This document shows positions 52,643-61,726 of a stretch of 64,000 nucleotides of DNA, piece by piece. Source of the DNA: Chryseobacterium oncorhynchi (GTDB lineage Bacteria > Bacteroidota > Bacteroidia > Flavobacteriales > Weeksellaceae); NCBI RefSeq assembly GCF_002899895.1, contig NZ_PPEI02000002.1, forward strand, positions 744,001-808,000. Direction: 5' to 3'. Made by a program: the position numbers and the translations under genes. The notes beneath the pieces are model-generated. The model was not told the origin of the DNA and ran no database searches. It saw only the letters and a list, made by a program, of their open reading frames with translations. Each line of letters begins with the position of its first letter. Within the stretch, counting starts at the first letter, position 1.

Positions 52643-53296
52643 CTATTTCTCTTGTAATAATTTCAAAAGTCTCTTAAAATCATCTTTTATACTTTTTTCT
52701 TCCTCAGACATATAACTTCCACTGAAAGGAGCACCACAATCCTGACTGTTTATAATATGGATCAGATTTCTTTTTTCAAAATAATTTCTGGTCTCCATAA
52801 TTTCTGATTTTTCAAAATCAAAAGCTTCGGTATCATTATTTTCTTTCATGGCTTTTACATCATAGAAAAGTGGACGGTTGTATTTATAATCTTTTTCAAA
52901 AACAAAAGATAACTTTCCGTTCAGCAGATAATATTCTATCAAAACCTGCCCCATTTCTCCATAATGTCTGGCCATAATTTTTTCCAGACTTTTATTTTTG
53001 TAATAATACGTTGCTTCTCCCCCTTCAGCGGATTCTCCTTCAATATCTTTCTTTTTGATAGATGTCCAGTTTGTAATAGAATTGATCCTCTTAAAATTGG
53101 CCTGAATAGGTTTTAATCTGTCTTTCAGATATTCGTTCGTATCCGTATCCTTTTCATTGTAACTTTCCTTGATTCTTATCGTGTCCCTTTGCTTTACAAT
53201 AGAAGAATCCGAAAACCCACAATACAAGCTTTCTGCAGACATAAAACTGATTGCAGTCAATAGAATAAAAAGTCCCTGAAAATATTTATTTTTCAT
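52643..53296 (-). CDS. Exported protein of unknown function
   Basis: 217 residues with a signal peptide (about 1-22, ending MSAES). The sequence is polar and strand-rich (LIEYYLLNGKLSFVFEKDYKYNRPLFYD). Two cysteines (C26 and C190) may form a disulfide. Similar polar exported proteins lie further right in the effector region, but no homology can be claimed. Convergent with the zinc-ribbon gene and divergent from the effector locus. Confidence 0.65.
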   Translation of the reverse strand: MKNKYFQGLFILLTAISFMSAESLYCGFSDSSIVKQRDTIRIKESYNEKDTDTNEYLKDRLKPIQANFKRINSITNWTSIKKKDIEGESAEGGEATYYYKNKSLEKIMARHYGEMGQVLIEYYLLNGKLSFVFEKDYKYNRPLFYDVKAMKENNDTEAFDFEKSEIMETRNYFEKRNLIHIINSQDCGAPFSGSYMSEEEKSIKDDFKRLLKLLQEK

Positions 53297-53534
53297 ATCA
53301 TTAGATTTCCGTGAAATTAAAAGTTACAAAAGATTTTGTAGTTGTAATAATCAAAATCCACTTTACAATGGTTTCAGATACTATTTCCACAAATTTAATC
53401 AATCTTCTTGTTTAAAATGAGTTAAAATAGACAGAAGTCTCTTGTCGTAGTTTTACTACAATTTTTAAAATTTAACCTTAAAAATTAATTTCCAGTAGAG
53501 TTTTTTAATAGCTTTATCCTATAATTCACTTTCG

Positions 53535-54560
53535 ATGGAAATTGGTTTTTTAGAATATAAGGTTCGCAACGGAGATACACTGAAATCCATAGCTTCACGG
53601 TTGGGCATGACCGGAGAAGAGCTAAAGCTGTTCCATAATGCCCATTGTGAAAAGATGGATACCATTTGGTTTGAAAACCTGAATGAGGTTAGAAGTATTC
53701 TTGTTCCCTTAGATTTTAAAACAGAAAAACAAAAGGAAGAGGAAAGAAAAAACATCTTACCACTTTCTCAATTATCAGAAGACTTTTTTGCAAAGACTTA
53801 TACTATTTCAGAATCCATTGAAAGTCCATTTGAGGCATCTGTAAACATAGATTACACTATAGAACTCAACGTTCATAAAGACAAGAACAAAAACCTTTAC
53901 ATTTTGGCATACAGTCAAAAGGGTTTCACATCAAACGGAAATCCACCGGATGATAAAATGGGGGGGCTTTCCATTGCTTGTATGAAAAGCATTATGCCTA
54001 TTGAATTTACTTTAAGTGACTTTGGTAAAATCAATGGTTTTGTTAATCACAAAAAGATCATTAAAGTATTTGCAGATCAACGTAAAGAGATTGAAGACTT
54101 CTATATTGGGGAAGTTTCTCAGAAATATCTGGACTTATTTGAAAGGAATATTGCAGATGAAAAGTTTTTTCTACAGCAGTTTCAAAGTACCCTACTCTTT
54201 CAAACACTATTTCCCAAAATGGATTGGTTCCAAAAGAAAACAAACTGGAAAGAATCATTTTACTTTTTACAAAACTCCTTTCCGGTAGAATGTGATATGG
54301 AAATTGAGTATGAAAATGAAGATCAAAATTCTCAAACAGCAATTATAAGAGGAAATATTGCGGAATTTTACGACTTACAGGAAATAAGAACAGGAAGAAA
54401 ACATAAGGAAATAGCTGAAGATCCTGTTTCAGGAGAAATTATTATTGAATACACCACCCACAAAAAAAACAAAACCCTTCTTCAGGTTAGATCTATTATA
54501 AATTTATGGCGTGAAGAAGCACCAATTTACCATCACACAATCACTATAACACAAGGATAA
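53535..54560 (+). CDS. LysM protein heading the effector locus
   Basis: 341 residues, no signal peptide. A LysM domain is at about 6-50: EYKVRNGDTLKSIASRLGM followed by EELKLFHNAHC and then strands. LysM domains bind peptidoglycan, and in phage- and T6SS-derived needles they also occur as structural modules. The rest, about 290 residues, is mixed alpha/beta with no motif I recognise. The next gene starts 2 bases after its stop codon. I read it as an adaptor or chaperone-like factor for the following PAAR-like protein and effector, which is inference from order. Confidence 0.75.
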   Translation: MEIGFLEYKVRNGDTLKSIASRLGMTGEELKLFHNAHCEKMDTIWFENLNEVRSILVPLDFKTEKQKEEERKNILPLSQLSEDFFAKTYTISESIESPFEASVNIDYTIELNVHKDKNKNLYILAYSQKGFTSNGNPPDDKMGGLSIACMKSIMPIEFTLSDFGKINGFVNHKKIIKVFADQRKEIEDFYIGEVSQKYLDLFERNIADEKFFLQQFQSTLLFQTLFPKMDWFQKKTNWKESFYFLQNSFPVECDMEIEYENEDQNSQTAIIRGNIAEFYDLQEIRTGRKHKEIAEDPVSGEIIIEYTTHKKNKTLLQVRSIINLWREEAPIYHHTITITQG

Positions 54561-54561
54561 T

Positions 54562-55407
54562 ATGAAAAATTATGTCATACAACAGGGCGATACATTCAGT
54601 TCGCTGGCCCGGCAGTTTAAGTTGAAAAATGAAGCAACGTTAAAGACCTATCACAATCTTCACTGCTCAGAGGAAGATGTTATGCAGGAGCCTATTCCGG
54701 GAAAAAAAATCCTTATTCCGGAAGATCCTCAACTAATGGCGGAAGAAAAAGATTCTCAAAATACAGACAGCCCCTCTGATCAGAATGAGGAAAACTCTTC
54801 AGAAAATGCAATTCAGAATGAAGAATCTTCTGAGCTGGCTCAGAGCGGTGATAACACATCTGATAAAGCCGAGGATAAAAAAAAAAATAAAGATAAACAA
54901 GAAAATAGTAGCAGCTCTGGTCCTCATGAAGGAAAATACTTTGTTATCCAGAAAGGTACTGTACAGTGTAATCAGGGATTCAAATTCCCAAAATTCAAGG
55001 TGACCAGCCAGAAAAAGCATTATTGGAATAATGCTGAGGGCCAAGCTGATTATCTTGCTGTAACAGAAGACGACCTACAATTTGATCCACCTGCACAACC
55101 TTTTGGCCAATGTAAACTTAAACCAACCTCGGGAGGGTATCTTCCATGTGCTTATGCTGCCGCAGGAAAATGGCAGAAACCTTACGAAAAGGTAAAAATC
55201 GCGGGTAAAAGCTGCCTTACAGAAATTTCTGAACTCATGTGCAGTACGGGAGGAAAGATCACCATTCTAAAACATGGCCAACAAACCGAGGTCAGTAATA
55301 ATCAGGTTGCCAATGCTGATTCCAAAGAGCAACAGGTTTACAATCCGATTGTAAATTTTGATGAATTTAAGGAAGAAAATGAAGAGAATGAGGCAGAAGC
55401 CTGGTAA
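54562..55407 (+). CDS. LysM plus PAAR-like DUF4280 protein
   Basis: 281 residues. LysM at about 3-53 (YVIQQGDTFSSLARQFKL, then YHNLHC, echoing the HNAHC of the previous gene). A low-complexity charged linker rich in Asn, Glu, Ser and Lys covers about 57-122. DUF4280 fills about 125-240 (YFVIQKGTVQCNQGF, CKLKPTSGGYLPCAYAAAG, SCLTEISELMCSTGG). DUF4280 is a PAAR-like tip domain of T6SS and related injection machines. It therefore marks the following gene as cargo. No T6SS tube or sheath gene is in the window. Confidence 0.85.
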   Translation: MKNYVIQQGDTFSSLARQFKLKNEATLKTYHNLHCSEEDVMQEPIPGKKILIPEDPQLMAEEKDSQNTDSPSDQNEENSSENAIQNEESSELAQSGDNTSDKAEDKKKNKDKQENSSSSGPHEGKYFVIQKGTVQCNQGFKFPKFKVTSQKKHYWNNAEGQADYLAVTEDDLQFDPPAQPFGQCKLKPTSGGYLPCAYAAAGKWQKPYEKVKIAGKSCLTEISELMCSTGGKITILKHGQQTEVSNNQVANADSKEQQVYNPIVNFDEFKEENEENEAEAW

Positions 55408-55426
55408 CCCCTAAAAACTGAATATA

Positions 55427-57955
55427 ATGGCAAAAAAAGGTGTTTTAAAAATTACAGGTAACACATCTCCAAAAATAGGAGAAAAGACAATCTATAAAGT
55501 AACAGAATGGTACCCAGCTACTCCACTTAATGAGCGGAAAGAATCTCTGATCACTTGGGAACTTTTTAGAAAAAGGGATAACGGGAGATTTACCACTACC
55601 ACAATAAAGAAAAAAGGTATTGGTGAATTTACTTTTGGTAAAGATGCATGGCAATTTACATACAGAGTGGAGGGTTATCTTCACAACCCTGAAAGAAAAG
55701 AACCTATGTCCATCATTGTACAACCACAAAAGAAAGACAAAAATACCCCTCCAAAAGAAAAAAATATTCTTGAAGTAAAGCTTACTTATCAAGATGGATC
55801 ATCTATTAATAAAGCATTAAGTTATAAGGATCAACTTCGTGCCATTGCCAAGTGTCAGGGACTTGAAGGAGAACAAATTACATTCTCGCTTTGGGAAGAT
55901 GATGAAATAGGCAAAGGTCACAATAATAAAAACCAATTTATCACTAAGTCTCCTCCTATACAGGTAGACAGTAAAGGAAATGCCCGTTGGAGCTTCACAT
56001 TACTGAATGCTTTCATTTCTATTGCCAATAAAAGAGAAGATGATAAAAAGAAACATGAATATTATGTTACTGCAGAGTACAGTGGAAAACTGAAAGCCTC
56101 AGATAATGTAAATGCCAAAAACCCAGAATATAAAGCTCCAACCATCCCACCTAAGAAACCTACTGGAAATAACAATGGTACAAAGCCTCAACCTCAACCA
56201 AAGCCCACTTCTCCGCCTCCAAAACCACTACCTAATACTCCCAAAGGATCTACAAGGCCCCACTCTCCGAACAATCAACCAGATAAAAAAGGATCCATTA
56301 TCAAAATATTATTAACCGATAAAAACGGTAAAGAATTTAGCCGAAATCCCAAATTTGGGGAAACGATCAAGGTGCATATAGAATCTAAAAATCTTGTCGG
56401 CAAAAAATATATCCTAAAGATCTGGGAACATGACTTAACAGGAAAAAATGACCTATTGTATACCAATGAACATACATTCTTAGATGATAAAGTAAACGTT
56501 CTTATGCCACTAACTCCTGCGATGCAAAAAACCGGAGAAATAGGAAATGATTCTAAAAACCCTGACAGTGGTGAATATTGGAAAGGAGGTCAACAGGAAA
56601 TCTTTGCGGAAGTTATATTTTTGGATATATCTACCAAATCAGAAACAATTGATGTAGATATAATGGAACCTCCAAAGAAACAGGAGAATGGAACAAGCCC
56701 TACAAAAAAAGAAAAGGCAGATCCCCCAAAACCTAAATCAACTTGCTTGTGTAAACAATATGATTTAATTTTAGGAAATAAAGTAGACTGCAGCTTTAGA
56801 AAAAAAGTAGTTGAAATTTCAAAAGAGCTTTGGGGTGAAGGAAGAAAAATAGAAATGGCTAATAACCTAATGGTAATTATGTATTTTGAAACAGCCAAAA
56901 CATTTAGCCCATCTAAACAGAATAGTAGAGGTTTTACAGGGTTAATTCAATTTGGAACTGATGCTGCTTCTGATGTTGGAACAACAACGGATAAACTAAA
57001 AAAAATGTCTGCTGTTGAACAGTTGAATTATGTGAAAAAGTATTTTGAACAAACACCATTCAAAGGGAAAATAAATAATTTGCTCGACATGTATTTATCT
57101 GTTAATTATCCCTCAATGATAAAGAATAACAAAACTGGAGCAAAAAACATTTTATATTCTGCCCCTTCTATTCAATATCATACAAATTATCCCTTTATGA
57201 AAGAAAGTGGAGAATATGATAACATAATTGGTGAAGAAATAATTAATGGAAAAAAAATAGTTAAAAGAGGTTTTAAAGAAGGACATACGTATGTGTGGGA
57301 AGTAGATGCAGTAATGAAAGAATGGTATGAAAAATATAAATCCGAAAAATGGAATGAAAAATGTGAAGATATACCAGCTACAGAAGAAAAAATAATTACA
57401 GGAGGATGTTTTCAAAATGTAGTTAAAGATGGTTTTCTAGTAGATCCTAAAATTGAAATATTCAAAAAAGGAACAACAAAAAAAATTGATAAGGATGTAA
57501 AAATAATTGTTTTACACAGGACCCATTATAATTTAAAGCATAATGTAAAAAACTTAATAACAAATAACAAATATCCTGTTCATTTTTGGGTTAATGGAGA
57601 TGGTAAAATTTATCAACAAACAAGTTTAAATAATGAGTCTCACCATATAGGGGTTGCACAAAAAGCTCATACAAAGGCTAATAAATGGGGGAATAGTAAT
57701 TCTATATCTATAGAAGTTAATGGGGAGTATCTTGATAAAAATGGAAAGAGAGCTGAAAGAGAAGTATCTGGAGGGTATTGGGAAGATGTAACTAAAGAAC
57801 AAGCACAATCAGTTGCTTGTTTAGTATCTTTCTTAATGGAACACTATTCTCTTTCAATTAATGAGGTGCAAGTACATGAAGAACTATGTGCTAAAACAAC
57901 TGGGGAAGGTAAAACTGTTTATAATGCGATGCTTCCATTGTTAAACAAGAAATAA
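55427..57955 (+). CDS. Large effector: Ig-like repeats, SLT lysozyme and amidase_2-like domain
   Basis: 842 residues, no signal peptide, as expected for a T6SS cargo. Residues 1-100 and repeats at about 112-220 and 290-400 (ITFSLWEDDEIGKGHNN, ILKIWEHDLTGKNDLL) are beta-rich carrier modules with a Pro-rich linker at 238-285. About 455-600 reads as SLT/lysozyme: E488 in MYFETAKTFSPSKQNS with GFTGLIQFG. Residues 690-840 are amidase_2-like: H697 in VLHRTHYN, HH at 739-740, E763 and H817 in QVHEELCAKTTG. Both domains attack peptidoglycan. At the site normally holding the third zinc ligand (H817 + 8) the residue is T825. Base composition falls from mid-gene on. Confidence 0.85.
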   Translation: MAKKGVLKITGNTSPKIGEKTIYKVTEWYPATPLNERKESLITWELFRKRDNGRFTTTTIKKKGIGEFTFGKDAWQFTYRVEGYLHNPERKEPMSIIVQPQKKDKNTPPKEKNILEVKLTYQDGSSINKALSYKDQLRAIAKCQGLEGEQITFSLWEDDEIGKGHNNKNQFITKSPPIQVDSKGNARWSFTLLNAFISIANKREDDKKKHEYYVTAEYSGKLKASDNVNAKNPEYKAPTIPPKKPTGNNNGTKPQPQPKPTSPPPKPLPNTPKGSTRPHSPNNQPDKKGSIIKILLTDKNGKEFSRNPKFGETIKVHIESKNLVGKKYILKIWEHDLTGKNDLLYTNEHTFLDDKVNVLMPLTPAMQKTGEIGNDSKNPDSGEYWKGGQQEIFAEVIFLDISTKSETIDVDIMEPPKKQENGTSPTKKEKADPPKPKSTCLCKQYDLILGNKVDCSFRKKVVEISKELWGEGRKIEMANNLMVIMYFETAKTFSPSKQNSRGFTGLIQFGTDAASDVGTTTDKLKKMSAVEQLNYVKKYFEQTPFKGKINNLLDMYLSVNYPSMIKNNKTGAKNILYSAPSIQYHTNYPFMKESGEYDNIIGEEIINGKKIVKRGFKEGHTYVWEVDAVMKEWYEKYKSEKWNEKCEDIPATEEKIITGGCFQNVVKDGFLVDPKIEIFKKGTTKKIDKDVKIIVLHRTHYNLKHNVKNLITNNKYPVHFWVNGDGKIYQQTSLNNESHHIGVAQKAHTKANKWGNSNSISIEVNGEYLDKNGKRAEREVSGGYWEDVTKEQAQSVACLVSFLMEHYSLSINEVQVHEELCAKTTGEGKTVYNAMLPLLNKK

Positions 57956-57970
57956 TTAAATATAAAAAAT

Positions 57971-58750
57971 ATGCAACTAATCTCTCATTTATTAATAATA
58001 GCTATCCTGTTCAATTATTCTTGTACAAAAACTAAAATTGAACAAAAATCCATAGAAAATAATAATATACTTCCAAAAACATCTTTGGAGGACAATAATG
58101 AACATACTTTCAGATTACCTGATTTAGATAAACTAGCAGATAAATCTCCAATATTAAAAGCTGAAGGGTTTGGAAATGAAAATGAAGAACTTAGATTTAT
58201 TGTTGGAGATATTATTATTTTATCAGCCGACAAAAAACTTGTATATCTAAATTTACTTCCAAAAACAACAGAAGATAACAGTTATGTTATTCATTTAATA
58301 GTTCAAAACTTAGAGGATAATTCATCTAAAATTGCAAAAAAATGGATAATTGATTTGGATAATTCAGATCAAAATACCCTAATGGATTTTTACAAAAAAA
58401 ATAAAGTAGAAATAAATAAAATTTTCAAAAATGAAAACCTCTCTTTTTTAAATGACAAAATTCTATTTAATTCTTATAATACAATTAAAGATATTAACTT
58501 GAAATATAATTATGAAAACGATGAAGTAAGAGGAATAACTGTTTTCAATAAAAACCAAAAAATAGTAAATATTCAAAAAATATCGGGAAAAACATTATGT
58601 CCAGAATGTGATTCTTTAAGGATATATAAAGGAGATTATTTAGGGAGCATTTCTTTTAAAGCAAACACTAAAAAATTGCTCATTTTAGGTTTATTAGAGC
58701 AAGTATCACTCTCTCCAAGTGCTCTACATATAAGATTTGTTAGTTTATAA
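57971..58750 (+). CDS. Lipoprotein, candidate immunity protein for the effector
   Basis: 259 residues. Lipobox with lipidated C18 (ILFNYSC), so it faces the periplasm, where a peptidoglycan-degrading effector would have to be neutralised. CPEC at about 208-211 is a possible disulfide or metal pair. The gene starts 15 bases after the effector stop, the usual order for immunity. Its sequence is very AT-rich. No known immunity family is recognised, so the role is inference from position. Confidence 0.65.
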   Translation: MQLISHLLIIAILFNYSCTKTKIEQKSIENNNILPKTSLEDNNEHTFRLPDLDKLADKSPILKAEGFGNENEELRFIVGDIIILSADKKLVYLNLLPKTTEDNSYVIHLIVQNLEDNSSKIAKKWIIDLDNSDQNTLMDFYKKNKVEINKIFKNENLSFLNDKILFNSYNTIKDINLKYNYENDEVRGITVFNKNQKIVNIQKISGKTLCPECDSLRIYKGDYLGSISFKANTKKLLILGLLEQVSLSPSALHIRFVSL

Positions 58751-58833
58751 AACCACAGTGCATTATGAATAATAATCAATTGTAAGTATTTTATTATCAA
58801 TACACTAAGCCCAAAACCTCTCTTTTCTTATAA

Positions 58834-58944
58834 AGAAACGGCTTGAAAACACCAAGTTTATCAGATAAATCTAACAAGAAAATATTAATTGAATGGGGTT
58901 ATTTAGTAAGCCCAGCTGATACAAAAAATATTAACAATGATTAA
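58834..58944 (+). pseudogene. Possible remnant of an immunity-like gene
   Basis: An open stretch of 36 codons without a start codon ends in TAA, overlapping the next gene. Its translation includes KKILIEWGYLVSPADTKN, which looks like real protein rather than random sequence. No ATG lies in frame. It may be the 3' end of a lost gene. Low confidence. Confidence 0.3.
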
Positions 58945-59485
58945 ATACACTATAAAAATTTCAATAAGTTTAGCAATTATCGTTTTACTTTCTTGTAAAC
59001 AGAATACGAAAACTTCTTATATCTCTACTGAAAATGTATCAAATACCGTTGATACAGGAAAAATAATTAATCCTCAAAAAGTTTCAGATCACAATGATAA
59101 AGTTCGTGAAGAAGCCAGAAATCAAGATACTTTGAAGAAATGGATCGGTGATTATCATTTTGATGTACATGGTAAAGGAGAAAGAGAAGAATATGAATAT
59201 AAAATAAATTTAAATATTTCAAAAGATTCCGTTATCTACTATGCCGAGGGTTATCAGCTTTATCAAAAATTTTTATTAAAAGTTGTTGAAAACAATAATT
59301 CTCTTGACCTAAAATATCAAGAGTCATTAGATGGTACAAATTCTTGGGCATTGGCAAAAACCCATGATTTTGGTAAGCTGTATTTAAAAGACGGAAAGTA
59401 TATGTGGGAATGTCCTTTTCTAAATATTAGTTTTACAGATAATCAAAAAGTAGCCTATCTATTAAACAATAAAAATAACCGATAA
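58937..59485 (+). CDS. Lipoprotein 2 of the effector locus
   Basis: 182 residues with lipobox LLSC (C20). A short charged linker (about 20-65) leads to a compact strand-rich domain (WIGDYHFDVHGKGEREEY, KINLNISKDSVIYYAEGY, DLKYQESLDGTNSW). The pattern resembles small lipocalin-like or protective lipoproteins. Could be immunity or a remnant of earlier effector exchange. The ATG overlaps the remnant described before. No family recognised. Confidence 0.6.
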   Translation: MIKYTIKISISLAIIVLLSCKQNTKTSYISTENVSNTVDTGKIINPQKVSDHNDKVREEARNQDTLKKWIGDYHFDVHGKGEREEYEYKINLNISKDSVIYYAEGYQLYQKFLLKVVENNNSLDLKYQESLDGTNSWALAKTHDFGKLYLKDGKYMWECPFLNISFTDNQKVAYLLNNKNNR

Positions 59486-59526
59486 CTTTCCCATAAGATG
59501 ATAACTAGTAAATCTTATTTAACCAA

Positions 59527-60321
59527 TTGATGAAAAACCTTTTAGTACTATTAATTCTAACAATCTCAATCCATTGTCATTCCCAGAAGAAAGCACCTCA
59601 GACTTCCTCAAAAAGTATCTCAAGTGAAGTTCAAAGAAGCTCTTTTGAAACCTACATCAATAACGAAGATTATTTCATAAAAACTTTCGATGTCAATAAA
59701 GATGGAATATCAGATAAAATGGTAAGCAGCAAACCTTATTTGGGTGAAAATCTATTTGTTTTTTTGGGAAATAAACAAGGGAAGTATACATTATCATTAG
59801 AAACAATAAACTTTTCTGAAGATGGAGGAAATATTATTAGTGATATCATTCCCCTGCCAGACAAAAAGGGTTTTACTATAAAAACTTACTTTCCTGACCG
59901 TGGATACTATGAAAAGGAATATCATATTATCTTACAAAATAACACATGGATTCTTCAAAATATCATCTATAAAACAATGTCAGATGTTTCACAGGATGCC
60001 GTAAAATACATTTGTGATGTTCCTCAAAATATTGATATACAAAAAACCGGATGGACTGATAAAATAGCACCTATTCCTGAAAAAAATATAAGAGATAAAA
60101 AATGTAGCATAGAAAAGAAGGGCAATACAGAATATTATATTCAGGATTCTGATGGTTTTACCAATTTAAGACAAGATAAAAACTCCTCGTCCAAAATCCT
60201 GCAAAAGATAAAAAGTGGAGAACAGATTGAAGTGTTAGACCAAAATGGTGACTGGTGGTCAATCATTTCCAAAGAAAGAAATAAAGGATACATCCATAAA
60301 AGCAGGATAAAATCTAGATAA
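59527..60321 (+). CDS. Exported protein with C-terminal bacterial SH3 domain
   Basis: 264 residues. Signal peptide about 1-19; C17 (ISIHC) might be lipidated. The first 190 residues contain EF-like acidic loops (FDVNKDGISDKMVS), a pattern seen in FG-GAP or calcium-binding proteins. Residues about 200-262 form an SH3-type-3 domain (TNLRQDKNSSSKILQKIKSGEQIEVLDQ is read as two parts, TNLRQDKNSSSKI and EQIEVLDQNGDWW). SH3 domains of this kind bind peptidoglycan stems. A role protecting the wall is plausible. Confidence 0.75.
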   Translation: MMKNLLVLLILTISIHCHSQKKAPQTSSKSISSEVQRSSFETYINNEDYFIKTFDVNKDGISDKMVSSKPYLGENLFVFLGNKQGKYTLSLETINFSEDGGNIISDIIPLPDKKGFTIKTYFPDRGYYEKEYHIILQNNTWILQNIIYKTMSDVSQDAVKYICDVPQNIDIQKTGWTDKIAPIPEKNIRDKKCSIEKKGNTEYYIQDSDGFTNLRQDKNSSSKILQKIKSGEQIEVLDQNGDWWSIISKERNKGYIHKSRIKSR

Positions 60322-60419
60322 AAATAGCTTTCCTACCCCGTCCCACCTATTGAAGTTTCAATTTTTTATAATATCTTTCAGGAACAAAAAACATAAAAAC
60401 GACCATCGATTCAGGAAAC

Positions 60420-60980
60420 ATGACGGAAAAACGACATTTATTTCTTTCAATAACTTCTTTATTTATATATGCAGCATGCTTGCTTTCCTGCAATAAATCT
60501 CAGGACAACAAAGTCATGAAACCCAAAGAAGCAATCTTCGCCCGTGACAGTACTGCTGTTGAAAGCTATCTTCAACAATCGTATAACCTCCGTGTTAAAG
60601 ATTCCATCAATGGGAGCTGGAAGTACTCAGATATGGGCGTTTCTCAACAAATTCAGTTCCTTATAAGTTTAGAAAAAAAGAAAGATAATGACAGCATCAA
60701 GGGGTCATATTTATTCAAAGCTTACGGAAAAATAAAAGAAGAGGGGGTCATTACAGGCATCATAAAAGAAAAAAAAATGGTGATCGAATTTTATCCTACA
60801 TCGTATCCGGCTGAAGATAAAGGAAAAGCTGAACTTTTGGATTGGAATGAAAAAAACTACCTTTATATGAATTGGAATCTGATAAAATCCCCCAAAAAGT
60901 CTTCTGTTCCTGAAAAATGTAAGCTCACTAAATTCAGGCCTAGTACTGGTAAAAAAAGAGGTAGAATATATATCAGGTAA
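60420..60980 (+). CDS. Lipoprotein 3 of the effector locus
   Basis: 186 residues with lipobox LLSC (C24). The mature part has SINGSWKYSDMGVSQQIQF and LISLEKKKDNDSIKGSYLFKAYGKI, an arrangement of strands like a small beta barrel, with a very basic C-terminus (STGKKRGRIYIR). The overall layout resembles the other short lipoproteins nearby. Function unknown. Confidence 0.6.
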   Translation: MTEKRHLFLSITSLFIYAACLLSCNKSQDNKVMKPKEAIFARDSTAVESYLQQSYNLRVKDSINGSWKYSDMGVSQQIQFLISLEKKKDNDSIKGSYLFKAYGKIKEEGVITGIIKEKKMVIEFYPTSYPAEDKGKAELLDWNEKNYLYMNWNLIKSPKKSSVPEKCKLTKFRPSTGKKRGRIYIR

Positions 60981-61027
60981 ATTAACACTCATTATTTAAA
61001 TATAGAAATAATTTTAACCCACTATTA

Positions 61028-61507
61028 ATGAAAAAAATAAGCTTCATCGCTATTGCCCTGTTAATGATAACAGGATGTAAAAACGATACAAAACAGGCAA
61101 ACAATGAAACCGAAACTCCTAAAAAAGACAGCCCTGTTGTAAAAGCTCCCATCGTAGAAAATACAGCTCCGGAAAGTAAAGAAATTCCTACACTGAAAGA
61201 ATGTACAGAAAAAACAGTGGAATACGGAAGTGAAGAGGAATGCATCTTCCCGAAAAGTACGATGGAAGAGGTTTATCAAAAAACCATCAAGGAGAAAGAA
61301 GTGGAAAAATCAGAACTTCTTCTAGCAGAATTACCTAAGCAAAGCATTGAAAAAGAAATCAATCAGGATGGTTTGGACATGATCAGCTACAAGGTATCCT
61401 CCAATAAAATTGAAATTGAATTTTCATTTGCCGGTGGGGTTACTACCCTAGAATTGGAGCAGAAAGGTGAAAATGTAAAAAGAACAATCATTCACAGCGC
61501 TGATTAA
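61028..61507 (+). CDS. Lipoprotein 4 of the effector locus
   Basis: 159 residues, lipobox MITGC (C17). A Thr/Glu/Lys-rich linker leads to a domain with two cysteines (C60 and C76 region, KECTEKTVEYGSEEEC) that could be disulfide-bonded, followed by strands (SYKVSSNKIEIEFSF). No recognised family. It closes the accessory run; tyrA follows after 270 bases. Confidence 0.6.
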   Translation: MKKISFIAIALLMITGCKNDTKQANNETETPKKDSPVVKAPIVENTAPESKEIPTLKECTEKTVEYGSEEECIFPKSTMEEVYQKTIKEKEVEKSELLLAELPKQSIEKEINQDGLDMISYKVSSNKIEIEFSFAGGVTTLELEQKGENVKRTIIHSAD

Positions 61508-61636
61508 GATGCATTCAACTCTATAAAAAATATTATATCAAAAGCAGTATCGTTCCCAACAAGGACTGGCATTACAATAGCCCAATTCTTGTCAAGAAGA
61601 AATCATAAAAAGTGATCAACTTTAAAAAATATTTTA

Positions 61637-61644
61637 TAACTTCG
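61637..61644 (+). promoter_or_regulatory. -7 box of tyrA
   Basis: TAACTTCG fits TAnnTTTG with one mismatch and ends 4 bases before the GTG of the leader peptide, the same spacing as in the ilv leader. No TTG is found at -33. Confidence 0.5.
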
Positions 61645-61648
61645 CATT

Positions 61649-61705
61649 GTGAATTTCAACAACGGAACATATTATTATAGAATTTTTAACTCAGATCTGG
61701 GATAG
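61649..61705 (+). CDS. tyrA leader peptide with three Tyr codons
   Basis: 18 codons from GTG: MNFNNGTYYYRIFNSDLG, stop TAG. Codons 8-10 are TAT TAT TAT, and Phe lies at positions 3 and 13. Such a run of the end-product amino acid is the hallmark of attenuation control, here for tyrosine (and perhaps phenylalanine) supply. The stop codon region (GGGATAGGGATT, 61699-61710) can pair imperfectly with the 5' arm of the terminator downstream. The start codon choice is by position; no ATG is available. Confidence 0.75.
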   Translation: MNFNNGTYYYRIFNSDLG

Positions 61706-61726
61706 GGATTCTTATGAACATAACTT

